In this document: positions 36,283 through 45,042 of the stretch, piece by piece
Layout: each line of letters opens with the position of its first letter
How positions within the stretch are numbered: the stretch's first letter is position 1
The notes under the pieces: generated by a model
What the model saw: the letters and a program-made list of their open reading frames with translations, nothing else
Databases searched by the model: none
Told to the model about the DNA's origin: nothing
Translations under genes and position numbers: made by a program
Assembly: GCA_913774665.1 (NCBI GenBank)
Contig: CAJYHN010000013.1
Coordinates: 1 to 64,000 of the forward strand
Direction of reading: 5' to 3'
Origin: an uncultured Microbacterium sp.
Lineage (GTDB): Bacteria; Actinomycetota; Actinomycetes; Actinomycetales; Microbacteriaceae
Length of the DNA: 64,000 bases

Positions 36283-37269
36283 ATGAGACGACTCACGCTG
36301 TCCCCCCTGCCCTCGCGACGTCGCACCGCAGCCATCTGGCCCGCCGCCGTGGCCGGCACGATCGCCCTCTCCCTCACCGCCGAGCACGCCGCGCACGCCG
36401 CACCCCCCGAACCAGCGCTCACCTCTCTCCCGCCCGCTCCCCGGAGTCTCGGGATGCCAGTGCTCGCCGCCGTCACCGCGCCCACCACCTACACGGTCGA
36501 GCCGGGCGACACGGTGTGGGACATCGCCCGCGCGCATGGTCTCGACACCGCCGCGGTCCTCGCGGCCAACGGCTTGGCATCCGACGCCGTCATCCGCCCC
36601 GGCCAGGTCCTCGCCCTCACGCCGGCGGCCGCGGCCGCTCCCCCGGCTCCCCCCGCCCCTGAGGCCGCGCCCCGCACGCACGAGGTGCGCCCCGGCGACA
36701 CCGTCTCGGCGATCGCCCGGGCCAACGGCGTCTCGCTCGAGGCCGTGCTGAGCGCGAACGGGCTCACGCGTGCCTCGATCATCTACCCCGGCGACGTCCT
36801 GCGCATCCCGGCGGATTCCCCCGCTCCTGCCCCCGCCGCCGTCGCCCCCGCCACGGCTCCGGGCCTCGACGCCGAGCAGTCCGACAACGCGCGCCTGATC
36901 ATCCGCATCGGACGGGAGCTGGGCGTCTCGGATCGCGGCATCCTGATCGCCCTCGGCACCGCGATGCAGGAATCGTGGCTGCGCAACCTCGAGTGGGGCG
37001 ACCGCGATTCGCTGGGCCTCTTCCAGCAGCGACCCAGTACCGGGTGGGGCACTGCGGAGCAGATCCTCGATCGCGAACGGTCGACGCGCGTGTTCTACGG
37101 CGGCGCGGCCGACCCCAACGGCACCGCCACCCGCGGACTCCTCGACATCCCCGGCTGGGACCAGCTCCCCTACGCCGATGCCGCCCAGGCCGTGCAGATC
37201 TCGGCCTACCCCGACCGGTACGCCCAGTGGGAGCAGCCGGCCACCACGTGGCTCGCCGTTCTGGGGTGA
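36283..37269 (+). CDS. Secreted LysM protein with lysozyme-fold C-terminal domain
   Basis: A 328-residue exported protein. It has a signal peptide (about residues 1-40, cleavage near AHA-A), two LysM peptidoglycan-binding modules (about 69-112 and 132-175), a Pro/Ala linker and a C-terminal domain (about 198-328) with DRGILIALGTAMQESWLRNL and DSLGLFQQRPSTGWGTAEQI. This resembles actinobacterial transglycosylase-like domains; Glu230 is the likely catalytic acid. It is probably a wall hydrolase or binder. It lies between the Rv2175c-like gene and the PASTA kinase gene. Confidence 0.85.
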   Translation: MRRLTLSPLPSRRRTAAIWPAAVAGTIALSLTAEHAAHAAPPEPALTSLPPAPRSLGMPVLAAVTAPTTYTVEPGDTVWDIARAHGLDTAAVLAANGLASDAVIRPGQVLALTPAAAAAPPAPPAPEAAPRTHEVRPGDTVSAIARANGVSLEAVLSANGLTRASIIYPGDVLRIPADSPAPAPAAVAPATAPGLDAEQSDNARLIIRIGRELGVSDRGILIALGTAMQESWLRNLEWGDRDSLGLFQQRPSTGWGTAEQILDRERSTRVFYGGAADPNGTATRGLLDIPGWDQLPYADAAQAVQISAYPDRYAQWEQPATTWLAVLG

Positions 37270-37311
37270 GGTGAAGGTGAGCCGCTCCCCGGGCTCACAG
37301 GGGGCGCTCCG

Positions 37312-37317
37312 TAGACT
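37312..37317 (+). promoter_or_regulatory. -10 element of the PASTA kinase gene (leaderless)
   Basis: TAGACT ends 6 nt before GTG 37324 with no ribosome site, 43 bp after the LysM gene stop. Confidence 0.5.
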
Positions 37318-37323
37318 CGACCT

Positions 37324-39276
37324 GTGAGCACGAGTCAGCAGGCAGACCCGCTGATCGGCCGTCTCGTCGACGGCCGATACCGGGTTCGCGCGCGCATCGC
37401 GCGCGGCGGCATGGCGACCGTGTACGTCGCGACCGACCTGCGCCTCGAGCGCCGGGTCGCGCTGAAGGTCATGCACGGCCACCTCAGCGACGACACGGTG
37501 TTCCAGAGTCGGTTCATCCAAGAGGCCCGCTCGGCTGCGCGCCTGAGCGATCCGCACGTGGTGAACGTGTTCGACCAGGGCCAGGACGGCGAGATGGCCT
37601 ACCTGGTCATGGAGTACCTCCCGGGCATCACGCTGCGCGAGCTGCTGCGCGAGCACCGGCGCCTCACGGTGGATCAGACCCTCACGATCATGGATGCCAT
37701 CCTCTCGGGGCTCGCCGCCGCACACCGGGCCGGTATCGTCCACCGCGACGTGAAGCCCGAGAACGTCCTGCTCGCCGAGGACGGCCGCATCAAGATCGGC
37801 GACTTCGGCCTCGCCCGCGCGACGACGGCGAACACCGCGAGCGGGGCGCAGCTCATGGGCACGATCGCCTACCTCGCCCCCGAGCTCGTCACGCGCGGCA
37901 CCGCCGACGCCCGCAGCGACATCTATTCGCTCGGGATCATGCTCTACGAGATGCTCGTCGGCGAGCAGCCCTACAAGGGCGAGCAGCCGATGCAGATCGC
38001 CTACCAGCACGCCACCGACTCGGTGCCCCGCCCGAGCGCGAAGAACCCCGGCGTCCCGGAGCAGCTCGACGAACTCGTGCTCTGGTCGACCGAACGAGAG
38101 CCGGGCGACCGCCCGATCGATGCCGCCGCGATGCTCGAGCGCCTCCGCGCGATCGAGAAAGAGCTCGGTCTCGCCCCCCAGGTCGCGCGCGCCGTGGCCG
38201 TGGGCACGACGAGCCCCGCGACGGCCGCCGAGTCGCGCGAGCTCACGAAGGTGCTGCCGCAGACGGCATCCCTCCCCTCCGCCACCATCGACGAGCCCGA
38301 CAACGCGGCACGACTGCGCACCCGCACCCGGCGACGGACGACAAGGGGGGCGTGGCTCCTCGTGCTCGTGCTGCTGCTCGCCGGCGGAGCCGGGTTCACG
38401 GGCTGGTACTTCGGCTCCGGTCCGGGTTCGCTCGTCGCGGTCCCCGACGTGTCGGGCCGCAGCTTCGCGGACGCCGAGGCCCTGCTCACGCAGCAGCAGC
38501 TGCAGGCTCAGGCGCAAGAGGTCAACGACCGCGAGATCCCCTCCGGCACGACCGTCGGCTCCGACCCCGCGCCCGGCGAGCGTCTCGACAAAGAGACGGT
38601 GGTGACCGTCTTCGTCTCGATCGGGCCCGCCACCCACCAGATCCCCGCCCTCGCGGGCAAGAGCGCCGACGAGGTGCGCGCGATCCTCGAGCAGGCCTTC
38701 GTGGGGGTCGCCGGCGACCCCGAGCGGCAGTTCGCCGACCCGGCCGACGGCACGGTGCTGGGCGCCTCGGTGATCCCCCGCTCCGGCGGCAACGCCATCG
38801 ACTGCACCCAGGGCTGCACGGTGTACGAGGGCGACGCCGCCTCGCTCGTCGTCTCGCTCGGCCCCATCCCCGATGTCACGGGCGACTCGCGTTCGCAGGC
38901 CGAGCGCGCCCTCGACGGCGTCGGGCTCAAGACCGCGGTGACCGAGGAGTACAGCAATTCCGTGGCATCCGGCAACGTGATCGCCATGGGCCAGCGCGAC
39001 GGCGGCGGCAACTGGCGCCCCGGCGACACCGTGCCCCTGCGGGTGTCGATCGGCCCGAAGCCCGTCGAGATCCCCGGCAACGTCGTGGGGATGTCGATCC
39101 GGGATGCCGTGAAGACCCTCGAAGCGCTCGGCTTCGAGGTGAACGCGGGCATCGACGACGGCACCCTGCCCCTCGGGTTCAAGTACTGGGACATCTACAA
39201 GGTGCGCGCCACGAACCCCAAGGCCGGCACGACGGCCCCGCAGGGCTCGACCATCACGCTGACGCCGACGCTCTAG
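37324..39276 (+). CDS. Serine/threonine protein kinase with four PASTA domains (PknL-like)
   Basis: A 650-residue transmembrane kinase. The kinase domain (about residues 14-275) has the Gly-rich loop ARGGMATVYVA, Lys48, HRDVKPEN (140-147) and DFGLA (160-164); the linker is Arg/Thr-rich; a membrane helix spans about 343-363; four extracellular PASTA repeats run from 371 to the end and bind muropeptides or lipid II in this family. Order of neighbours (prenyl synthase, Rv2175c-like, DAHP synthase) matches mycobacterial pknL. It likely phosphorylates wall and division proteins. Confidence 0.94.
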   Translation: MSTSQQADPLIGRLVDGRYRVRARIARGGMATVYVATDLRLERRVALKVMHGHLSDDTVFQSRFIQEARSAARLSDPHVVNVFDQGQDGEMAYLVMEYLPGITLRELLREHRRLTVDQTLTIMDAILSGLAAAHRAGIVHRDVKPENVLLAEDGRIKIGDFGLARATTANTASGAQLMGTIAYLAPELVTRGTADARSDIYSLGIMLYEMLVGEQPYKGEQPMQIAYQHATDSVPRPSAKNPGVPEQLDELVLWSTEREPGDRPIDAAAMLERLRAIEKELGLAPQVARAVAVGTTSPATAAESRELTKVLPQTASLPSATIDEPDNAARLRTRTRRRTTRGAWLLVLVLLLAGGAGFTGWYFGSGPGSLVAVPDVSGRSFADAEALLTQQQLQAQAQEVNDREIPSGTTVGSDPAPGERLDKETVVTVFVSIGPATHQIPALAGKSADEVRAILEQAFVGVAGDPERQFADPADGTVLGASVIPRSGGNAIDCTQGCTVYEGDAASLVVSLGPIPDVTGDSRSQAERALDGVGLKTAVTEEYSNSVASGNVIAMGQRDGGGNWRPGDTVPLRVSIGPKPVEIPGNVVGMSIRDAVKTLEALGFEVNAGIDDGTLPLGFKYWDIYKVRATNPKAGTTAPQGSTITLTPTL

Positions 39277-39347
39277 CGGCGAACTCGCGACGGGGATCGC
39301 GGAGCATCGAGCGCTCCCGGCACAGAGTCCAGGGCACCCCGAAACGA

Positions 39348-39379
39348 CGACGCCCCCGACGAGAGGGTCGGGGGCGTCG
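39348..39379 (+). terminator. Hairpin between kinase gene and aroG
   Basis: Perfect 13-bp arms (39348-39360 and 39367-39379) with a 6-nt loop between convergent genes; very GC-rich, no T-run, probably bidirectional. Confidence 0.65.
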
Positions 39380-39394
39380 GTCGGTCGAGACGGG

Positions 39395-40732
39395 TCAGCG
39401 GTTCTCGAGTTCCTCGGCCACGAGGAACGCCAGCTCGAGGCTCTGACGGTGGTTCAGACGCGGGTCGCACAGGCTCTCGTAGCGGGTCGCGAGGGTGGCC
39501 TCGTCGATCTGCTCCGAGCCGCCCAGGCACTCGGTCACGTCGTCGCCGGTGAGCTCGACGTGGATGCCGCCGGGGTGCGTCCCCACCGAGCGGTGCGCCT
39601 CGAAGAAGCCGCGCACCTCGTCGACCACGTCGTCGAAACGACGGGTCTTGTAGCCGGTGGGCGTCGTGATGCCGTTGCCGTGCATCGGGTCGGTGACCCA
39701 GAGCGGCGTGGCACCCGAGTCGCGGACGGCCTCGAGCAGCGGGGGCAGGGCGTCGCGGATCTTGCCCGCGCCCATGCGCGTGATGAAGGTCAGACGGCCG
39801 GGTTCGCGCTCGGGGTCGAGCTTGTCGATGAGCGCCAACGCCGTCTCGGCCGTCGTGGTGGGGCCGAGCTTCACGCCGATGGGGTTGCGGATCTTCGAGA
39901 AGTAGTCGACGTGCGCGCCGTCGAGCTCGCGCGTTCGCTCACCGATCCACTGGAAGTGCGAGGACGTGTTGTACGGCTGGCCCGTGCGCGAGTCGATCCG
40001 CGTCATGGGGCGCTCGTAGTCCATGAGCAGACCCTCGTGGCCCGTGTAGAACTCGACGCGCGTGAGCTCGTCGAAGTTGGCGCCGGCGGCCTCCATGAAC
40101 TTGATGGCGCGGTCGATCTCGGCCGCCATCGACTCGTACGCCTGGTTCGCGGGCGTGCTCGCGAAGCCCTTGTTCCAGCTGTGCACCTCGCGCAGATCCG
40201 CGAAGCCACCCTGCGTGAAGGCGCGGATGAGGTTCAGGGTCGAGGCGGCCGTGTGGTACCCCTTGAGCAGGCGCGCGGGGTCGGCCTTGCGCGACTCCTC
40301 GGTGAAGTCGTAGCCGTTGACGATATCGCCGCGGTACGCCGGGAGCGTCACATCGCCGCGCGTCTCGACGTCGCTCGAGCGGGGCTTGGCGAACTGGCCC
40401 GCCATGCGGCCCATCTTGACCACCGGCATCGAGGCGCCGTAGGTGAGGACGACGGCCATCTGCAGGACCGTCTTGATGCGGTTGCGGATCTGCTCGGCGG
40501 TCGCGCCGGCGAACGTCTCGGCGCAGTCACCGCCCTGCAGGAGGAACGCCTGGCCGGCGGCGGCACGCGCGAGGCGGTCGCGGAGGATGTCGACCTCGCC
40601 GGCGAACACCAGCGGAGGAAGGGTCGCCAATTCTGCGGATGCCGCGGCCACAGCGGCCTCGTCATACCACTGGGGCTGCTGCTTGATGGGCAGGGTTCGC
40701 CAGTGGTCGAGGTCGTGGAGCTGCTGATTCAC
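39395..40732 (-). CDS. aroG: Class II 3-deoxy-7-phosphoheptulonate (DAHP) synthase
   Basis: First step of the shikimate pathway: condenses phosphoenolpyruvate with erythrose 4-phosphate. The 445-residue class II enzyme has FLLQGGDCAETF near residue 63, RMAGQFAKPRS, the metal- and substrate-binding VGPTTT-like KLGPTTTAETAL, TRMGAGKIRDALPPLLEAV and DPMHGNG blocks, and HVELTGDDVTECLGG near the end. Class II with this length is usual in Actinobacteria and plants. GTG start, 9 bp after the acyltransferase gene. Confidence 0.95.
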   Translation of the reverse strand: MNQQLHDLDHWRTLPIKQQPQWYDEAAVAAASAELATLPPLVFAGEVDILRDRLARAAAGQAFLLQGGDCAETFAGATAEQIRNRIKTVLQMAVVLTYGASMPVVKMGRMAGQFAKPRSSDVETRGDVTLPAYRGDIVNGYDFTEESRKADPARLLKGYHTAASTLNLIRAFTQGGFADLREVHSWNKGFASTPANQAYESMAAEIDRAIKFMEAAGANFDELTRVEFYTGHEGLLMDYERPMTRIDSRTGQPYNTSSHFQWIGERTRELDGAHVDYFSKIRNPIGVKLGPTTTAETALALIDKLDPEREPGRLTFITRMGAGKIRDALPPLLEAVRDSGATPLWVTDPMHGNGITTPTGYKTRRFDDVVDEVRGFFEAHRSVGTHPGGIHVELTGDDVTECLGGSEQIDEATLATRYESLCDPRLNHRQSLELAFLVAEELENR

Positions 40733-40741
40733 CCCTGAAGT

Positions 40742-41455
40742 CTAGTGGCGGGACACCGGCGCCTTTGCCGCCTGTGACGTGGCGAGGCGGTCTTTCACCG
40801 TCGAGGCGTAGACATCCTCGTAGCGCTGCTCGCCGAGCCGCTGGAGGGCCACCATGATCTCGTCGGTGACCGAGCGCAGCACGTAACGGTCGCCCTCCAT
40901 GCCCGCGAAGCGCGAGAAGTCGAGGGGCTCGCCGATGACGATGCCCACGCGCCCCACCCGGGGCAGACGCTGGCCGATCGGCATGACCGCTCCGGTGTCC
41001 ACCATGACGACCGGAACGACCGGAACCCGGGCCTCGAGCGCCATGCGCGCGATGCCCGTACGTCCCCGGTAGAGGGTGCCGTCGGGGCTGCGCGTGCCCT
41101 CGGGGTAGATGCCGAGCAGTTCTCCGCGGCCGAGCACGCCGAGGCCGGTGTTCAGCGAGGCCTCGGACGCCTTGCCGCCCGAGCGGTCGATGGGCAGCTG
41201 GCCAGTCGCCGTGAAGAACATCCGCGTCGCCCAGCCCTTGAGGCCCTTGCCGGTGAAGTAGTCGCTCTTGGCGAGGAACGCCATGCGGCGGTCGATCATG
41301 AGCGGGAGGAAGATCGAGTCCGAGAACGACAGGTGGTTGCTCGCGAGGATCGCCGCTCCTTCGACGGGGATGTTTCGCCGGCCCACCATCCACGGACGGA
41401 ACACGGCCTTGATGACCGGTCCGATGACCACGTACTTCATGAGCCAGTAGAACAC
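40742..41455 (-). CDS. 1-acyl-sn-glycerol-3-phosphate acyltransferase (PlsC family)
   Basis: Membrane-associated acyltransferase of phosphatidic acid synthesis. The 237-residue protein has the NHLSFSD motif (His41, Asp46), LPIDRSGGK, YPEGTRSPDG near residue 118 (acceptor binding), and VVPVVMVDTG. An N-terminal hydrophobic segment would attach it to the membrane. GTG start with AGGAG 9 bp upstream, 2 bp after the glucokinase stop, so the two are likely co-transcribed. The Mtb counterpart Rv2182c lies in the same neighbourhood. Confidence 0.9.
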   Translation of the reverse strand: MFYWLMKYVVIGPVIKAVFRPWMVGRRNIPVEGAAILASNHLSFSDSIFLPLMIDRRMAFLAKSDYFTGKGLKGWATRMFFTATGQLPIDRSGGKASEASLNTGLGVLGRGELLGIYPEGTRSPDGTLYRGRTGIARMALEARVPVVPVVMVDTGAVMPIGQRLPRVGRVGIVIGEPLDFSRFAGMEGDRYVLRSVTDEIMVALQRLGEQRYEDVYASTVKDRLATSQAAKAPVSRH

Positions 41456-41457
41456 CG

Positions 41458-42393
41458 TCAGCGCTCCTTCCCGGCGAGGTCCGCGACCCCGATGAGACCG
41501 GCGTCGTTGCCCAGACGTGCGATCGCGAATTCGGCGACCGGACGTTCACCGTATCCCGGAAGCGAGGTCTCGTACGCGAGCTTCACCGGCTCCAGCAGGT
41601 CGGCGCCGAGCTGCGCAACTCCCCCGCCGATCACGAAGACCTCGGGGTCGAGCACGGCCTGGAACCCGCCGCACGCCTCGCCGAGGGCCGTGGCCACGCG
41701 GCGCAGGGCCTCGACGGCCCCCGGGTCGCCCGCCAGGACCAGGCGCGACACCGCGGGGCCGGGGATCGCACCGCGTTCCTCGCGCACCGCGGCCAGGGCC
41801 GCACCGATGCCGCCCTCGTCGGCGATGGCGTTCGCCTCGCGCTGCAGGGCGCGTCCCGAGGCGTACTGCTCGAGGCATCCGTTCTGCCCGCACCCGCACG
41901 GGTGCCCGCCGCGCACGAAGCGCATGTGTCCCAGTTCGGCGCCGATGCCGTGACCCCCGTGGAAGAGCTCGCCGTCGGTCACGACCGCGCCGCCGACGCC
42001 CGTGCCCATCGTCAGCATGACCATGTCACGCACACCCCGACCGGCACCGAAGCGGTACTCGCCCCACCCCGCGGCGTTCGCGTCGTTCTCGATCGTGACC
42101 GGGGCGTTCAAGCGCTGCTCGAGGCGGGCGCGGAGGGGCTCGTCGCGCCAGTCGATGTTCGGGGCGTAGATGACGGTGCTGCGGTCGCGACTGATGAACC
42201 CGGCAGCGGCCACGCCGATCGCGTGGATCTCGTGCGCGCGGCGCAGGTGATCGGCCATGTCGACCACGGCGTCCACCAGGGCTGCGGGGTCGATGGGGGT
42301 ATCGACGCGGAGCTTCTCGATGATGGTGCCGTCGTCATCGACGACGCCCCCCGCGATCTTCGTGCCCCCGATGTCGATGCCGACGTTGCGCAC
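41458..42393 (-). CDS. ROK family glucokinase
   Basis: Phosphorylates glucose with ATP (or polyphosphate in some relatives). The 311-residue protein has the N-terminal phosphate-1 motif DIGGTKIAGG, the ENDANAAGWGE sugar-binding block, the GTGVGGAVV segment, the zinc motif HPCGCGQNGCLEQYASG, and the C-terminal VFVIGGGVAQLG. GTG 42393 is chosen because GGAAGGGAG lies just upstream and the GIDIGGT motif follows at residue 4. Annotation as ROK sugar kinase with glucose preference is by family. Confidence 0.9.
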   Translation of the reverse strand: MRNVGIDIGGTKIAGGVVDDDGTIIEKLRVDTPIDPAALVDAVVDMADHLRRAHEIHAIGVAAAGFISRDRSTVIYAPNIDWRDEPLRARLEQRLNAPVTIENDANAAGWGEYRFGAGRGVRDMVMLTMGTGVGGAVVTDGELFHGGHGIGAELGHMRFVRGGHPCGCGQNGCLEQYASGRALQREANAIADEGGIGAALAAVREERGAIPGPAVSRLVLAGDPGAVEALRRVATALGEACGGFQAVLDPEVFVIGGGVAQLGADLLEPVKLAYETSLPGYGERPVAEFAIARLGNDAGLIGVADLAGKER

Positions 42394-42501
42394 CGCGCTC
42401 CCTTCCGGACCGACCGTGCGGCTCGGCCCGGAGAAGTCTAGCGATGCCGCGCGACCCGCACCGGAATACGCCGTCCCCCGGGGGCCCGGCATCCATGCTT
42501 A

Positions 42502-42507
42502 TAGACT
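42502..42507 (+). promoter_or_regulatory. -10 element of the acyl-CoA synthetase gene
   Basis: TAGACT about 43 bp before GTG 42551, leaving a leader with the strong AAAGGAG ribosome site. Confidence 0.45.
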
Positions 42508-42550
42508 CGACGGACCCGCTCGACGTTCTTCCGGTGCCAAAGGAGTTGCC

Positions 42551-44377
42551 GTGATCCAGTTCGATCAACCCGCCCTCGTTCCCGCAGACCCCGACGCGAA
42601 TGCCTCGGACCTGCTCGCCGACCGCGTCCGCGCCACCCCTGACCGTCCGCTGTTCGCGGTGCCCGATCGCGACGGCTGGCGCGACATCACCGCCGCCGAG
42701 TTCGAGAAGCAGGTCATCGCTCTCGCGAAGGGCTTCGTGGCGGCCGGTGTCCAGCCCGGCGAGAAGGTCGGCTTCATCGCCCGCACCACCTACGACTGGA
42801 CCCTGGTGGACTTCGCGCTTTTCTACGCCGGTGCGGTCATGGTCCCGGTGTACGAGACGAGCTCGGCCTCGCAGATCTCGTGGATCCTCTCGGACTCCGG
42901 CGCGATCGCCGTGGTCGTGGAGTCGCCGGAGCACGGCGAGCGTCTCGACGAGGTCCGCAGCGACCTCCCCCTCGTCCGCGAGGTCTGGGCGATGCACTCC
43001 GGCGCCCTCGACACCCTCGTCGCGAACGGCACGCACATCACCGACGAAGAGATCGAGCGCCGCCGTCACCTGGCCAAGGCCTCCGACATCGCGACGCTCA
43101 TCTACACCTCGGGCTCCACGGGACGCCCGAAGGGCTGCGTCCTCGTCCACAGCAACTTCGTCGAGCTGGCCCGCAACTCCGCCAAGTCGCTGCACGAGGT
43201 CGTCGAGACCCCGGGCGCCTCCACTCTCCTCTTCATCACCACGGCGCACGTGTTCGCCCGGTTCATCTCGCTGCTCAACGTTCACGCGGGCGTGAAGACG
43301 GGTCACCAGCCCGATACGAAGCAGCTCCTCCCCGCGCTCGGGAGCTTCCGCCCCACCTTCCTCCTCGCGGTCCCCCGCGTCTTCGAGAAGGTCTACAACT
43401 CCGCCGAGCAGAAGGCCGAGGCCGGCGGCAAGGGCAAGATCTTCCGCGCCGCCGCCGACGCCGCGATCGAGCACTCGCAGCGCCTGCAGGACGGGAAGTC
43501 GATCCCCCTGCTGTTGAAGATCAAGTTCGCCCTGTTCGACAAACTGGTGTATTCCAAGCTCCGGGATGCCATGGGCGGGAACATCGTCTACGCGGTGTCG
43601 GGATCGGCCCCTCTCGGCCCCCGCCTGGGTCACTTCTTCCGCAGCCTCGGCGTCGTGATCCTCGAGGGCTACGGCCTCACCGAGACCACGGCTCCGGCCA
43701 CGGTCAACCTCGCGACGAAATCGAAGATCGGCACGGTCGGTCCGGTTCTGCCGGGTGTCCGCATCCGTCTCGCGGATGACGGCGAGATCCAGGTGCGCGG
43801 CATCAACGTTTTCCGCGAGTACTGGCAGAACCCCGACGCCACCGCCGAGGCTTTCGACGGCGAGTGGTTCAAGACCGGCGACATCGGCGCCTTCGACGCC
43901 GACGGCTTCCTCGCGATCACCGGCCGCAAGAAAGAGATCATCGTGACCGCGGGCGGCAAGAACGTCGCGCCCGCGGCCCTCGAGGACCCGATCCGCGCCA
44001 ACCCGATCGTCGGTCAGGTCGTCGTGGTGGGCGATCACAAGCCGTTCATCGCGGCCCTCGTGACCCTCGACTCCGAGATGCTGCCGACCTGGCTGGCCAA
44101 CAACGGCCTCCCCGCCGACATGCCGCTCGCCGAGGCGGCCGAGAACGAGAAGGTGCGTGCCGAGGTGCAGGGGGCGATCGACCGGGCCAACACGCGGGTC
44201 TCGCGCGCGGAGTCCATCCGCAAGTTCACGATCCTTCCGACCGAGTGGACCGAGGCGAGCGGCCATCTCACCCCGAAGATGAGCATCAAGCGCAACATCA
44301 TCGTGTCGGACTTCGCCGACGCGATCGAGGACATCTACGCGGTGCCGGTGAACACCACCAACGTGTCGCTTCCCTGA
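42551..44377 (+). CDS. Long-chain acyl-CoA synthetase (FadD15-like AMP-binding enzyme)
   Basis: Activates fatty acids to acyl-CoA through an acyl-adenylate. The 608-residue protein has the ATP loop YTSGSTGRPKG at 185-195, the GYGLTETTAPATVN adenylate-binding motif, the hinge region TGDIGAFDADGFLAITGRKKEII and a C-terminal Lys region TPKMSIKRNII. The GTG start at 42551 has AAAGGAG at good spacing; frames further upstream overlap the divergent glucokinase gene. Similarity and neighbourhood point to the FadD15 subgroup. It is a single gene with its own terminator. Confidence 0.92.
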   Translation: MIQFDQPALVPADPDANASDLLADRVRATPDRPLFAVPDRDGWRDITAAEFEKQVIALAKGFVAAGVQPGEKVGFIARTTYDWTLVDFALFYAGAVMVPVYETSSASQISWILSDSGAIAVVVESPEHGERLDEVRSDLPLVREVWAMHSGALDTLVANGTHITDEEIERRRHLAKASDIATLIYTSGSTGRPKGCVLVHSNFVELARNSAKSLHEVVETPGASTLLFITTAHVFARFISLLNVHAGVKTGHQPDTKQLLPALGSFRPTFLLAVPRVFEKVYNSAEQKAEAGGKGKIFRAAADAAIEHSQRLQDGKSIPLLLKIKFALFDKLVYSKLRDAMGGNIVYAVSGSAPLGPRLGHFFRSLGVVILEGYGLTETTAPATVNLATKSKIGTVGPVLPGVRIRLADDGEIQVRGINVFREYWQNPDATAEAFDGEWFKTGDIGAFDADGFLAITGRKKEIIVTAGGKNVAPAALEDPIRANPIVGQVVVVGDHKPFIAALVTLDSEMLPTWLANNGLPADMPLAEAAENEKVRAEVQGAIDRANTRVSRAESIRKFTILPTEWTEASGHLTPKMSIKRNIIVSDFADAIEDIYAVPVNTTNVSLP

Positions 44378-44391
44378 GACGGCTGACGACG

Positions 44392-44421
44392 ACGGCCCGG
44401 TCCCCTCGGGGGCCGGGCCGT
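44392..44421 (+). terminator. Terminator after the acyl-CoA synthetase gene
   Basis: A 13-bp stem (44392-44404 with 44409-44421, one T-G pair) closed by a 4-nt loop, followed by TTTC. It lies 15 bp after the stop codon. Confidence 0.7.
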
Positions 44422-44508
44422 TTCGCGTCGCACGAACAGCGGCCCTCACCGTGACCGGGCGCTCTGCCTCGCCCCGCCCTGTTCCCGCGACCAGCGCGAG
44501 CAGGAGAA

Positions 44509-44534
44509 GGGCCCGGATGCCGGCATCCCGGCCC
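44509..44534 (-). terminator. Hairpin after def built on GGATGCC/GGCATCC
   Basis: A stem GGATG/CATCC with a CCGG loop, one mismatch, then GGGCC/GGCCC; followed on the minus strand by CTTCTCC. It lies 17 bp after the def stop. Confidence 0.5.
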
Positions 44535-44550
44535 CTCCGCAGAGATCAGG

Positions 44551-45042
44551 TCAGAACCAGTCGCTCTCGCGCACCTGACGCATGGCCTCGCGACGTGTCT
44601 CTGGGGACAGACGCGAGAGGTAGAGCGTGCCGTCGAGGTGGTCGGTCTCGTGCTGGAGCGCCTGGGCGAGCAGCCCTTCGCCCTCGAGCACGACCTCGTC
44701 ACCGTTCAGATCCATCCCGACGACCTTGGCCCACGGGTAACGCAGCGCATCGTGCCACAGGCCGGGCACCGAGAGGCAGCCCTCGCCCACGAGCTCCGGC
44801 TCCCCCCGCGTCTCGACCAGCACGGGGTTGAGGACGTACCCGATGTCGCCGTCGATGTTGTAGCTGAAGGCACGCAGACCCACGCCGATCTGGGGAGCAG
44901 CGACACCGGCGCGGCCGGGCAGCTCGACCGTGTCGATCAGATCCTGCACGAGGGCGCGGATGCCGTCGTCGATCTGCTCGATCGGGGCGCTCGTCGCACG
45001 CAGGACGGGGTCTCCGAACAGACGGATCGGGCGGACGGTCAT
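44551..45042 (-). CDS. def: Peptide deformylase
   Basis: Removes the formyl group from nascent N-terminal methionine with a ferrous/zinc active site. The 163-residue protein carries all three motifs: GVAAPQ (46-51), EGCLS with ligand Cys89 (87-91), and HETDH (131-135) with two His ligands and catalytic Glu. It overlaps the MinD-like gene by 4 bp and is probably translated after it. Another def copy may exist elsewhere. Confidence 0.96.
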   Translation of the reverse strand: MTVRPIRLFGDPVLRATSAPIEQIDDGIRALVQDLIDTVELPGRAGVAAPQIGVGLRAFSYNIDGDIGYVLNPVLVETRGEPELVGEGCLSVPGLWHDALRYPWAKVVGMDLNGDEVVLEGEGLLAQALQHETDHLDGTLYLSRLSPETRREAMRQVRESDWF

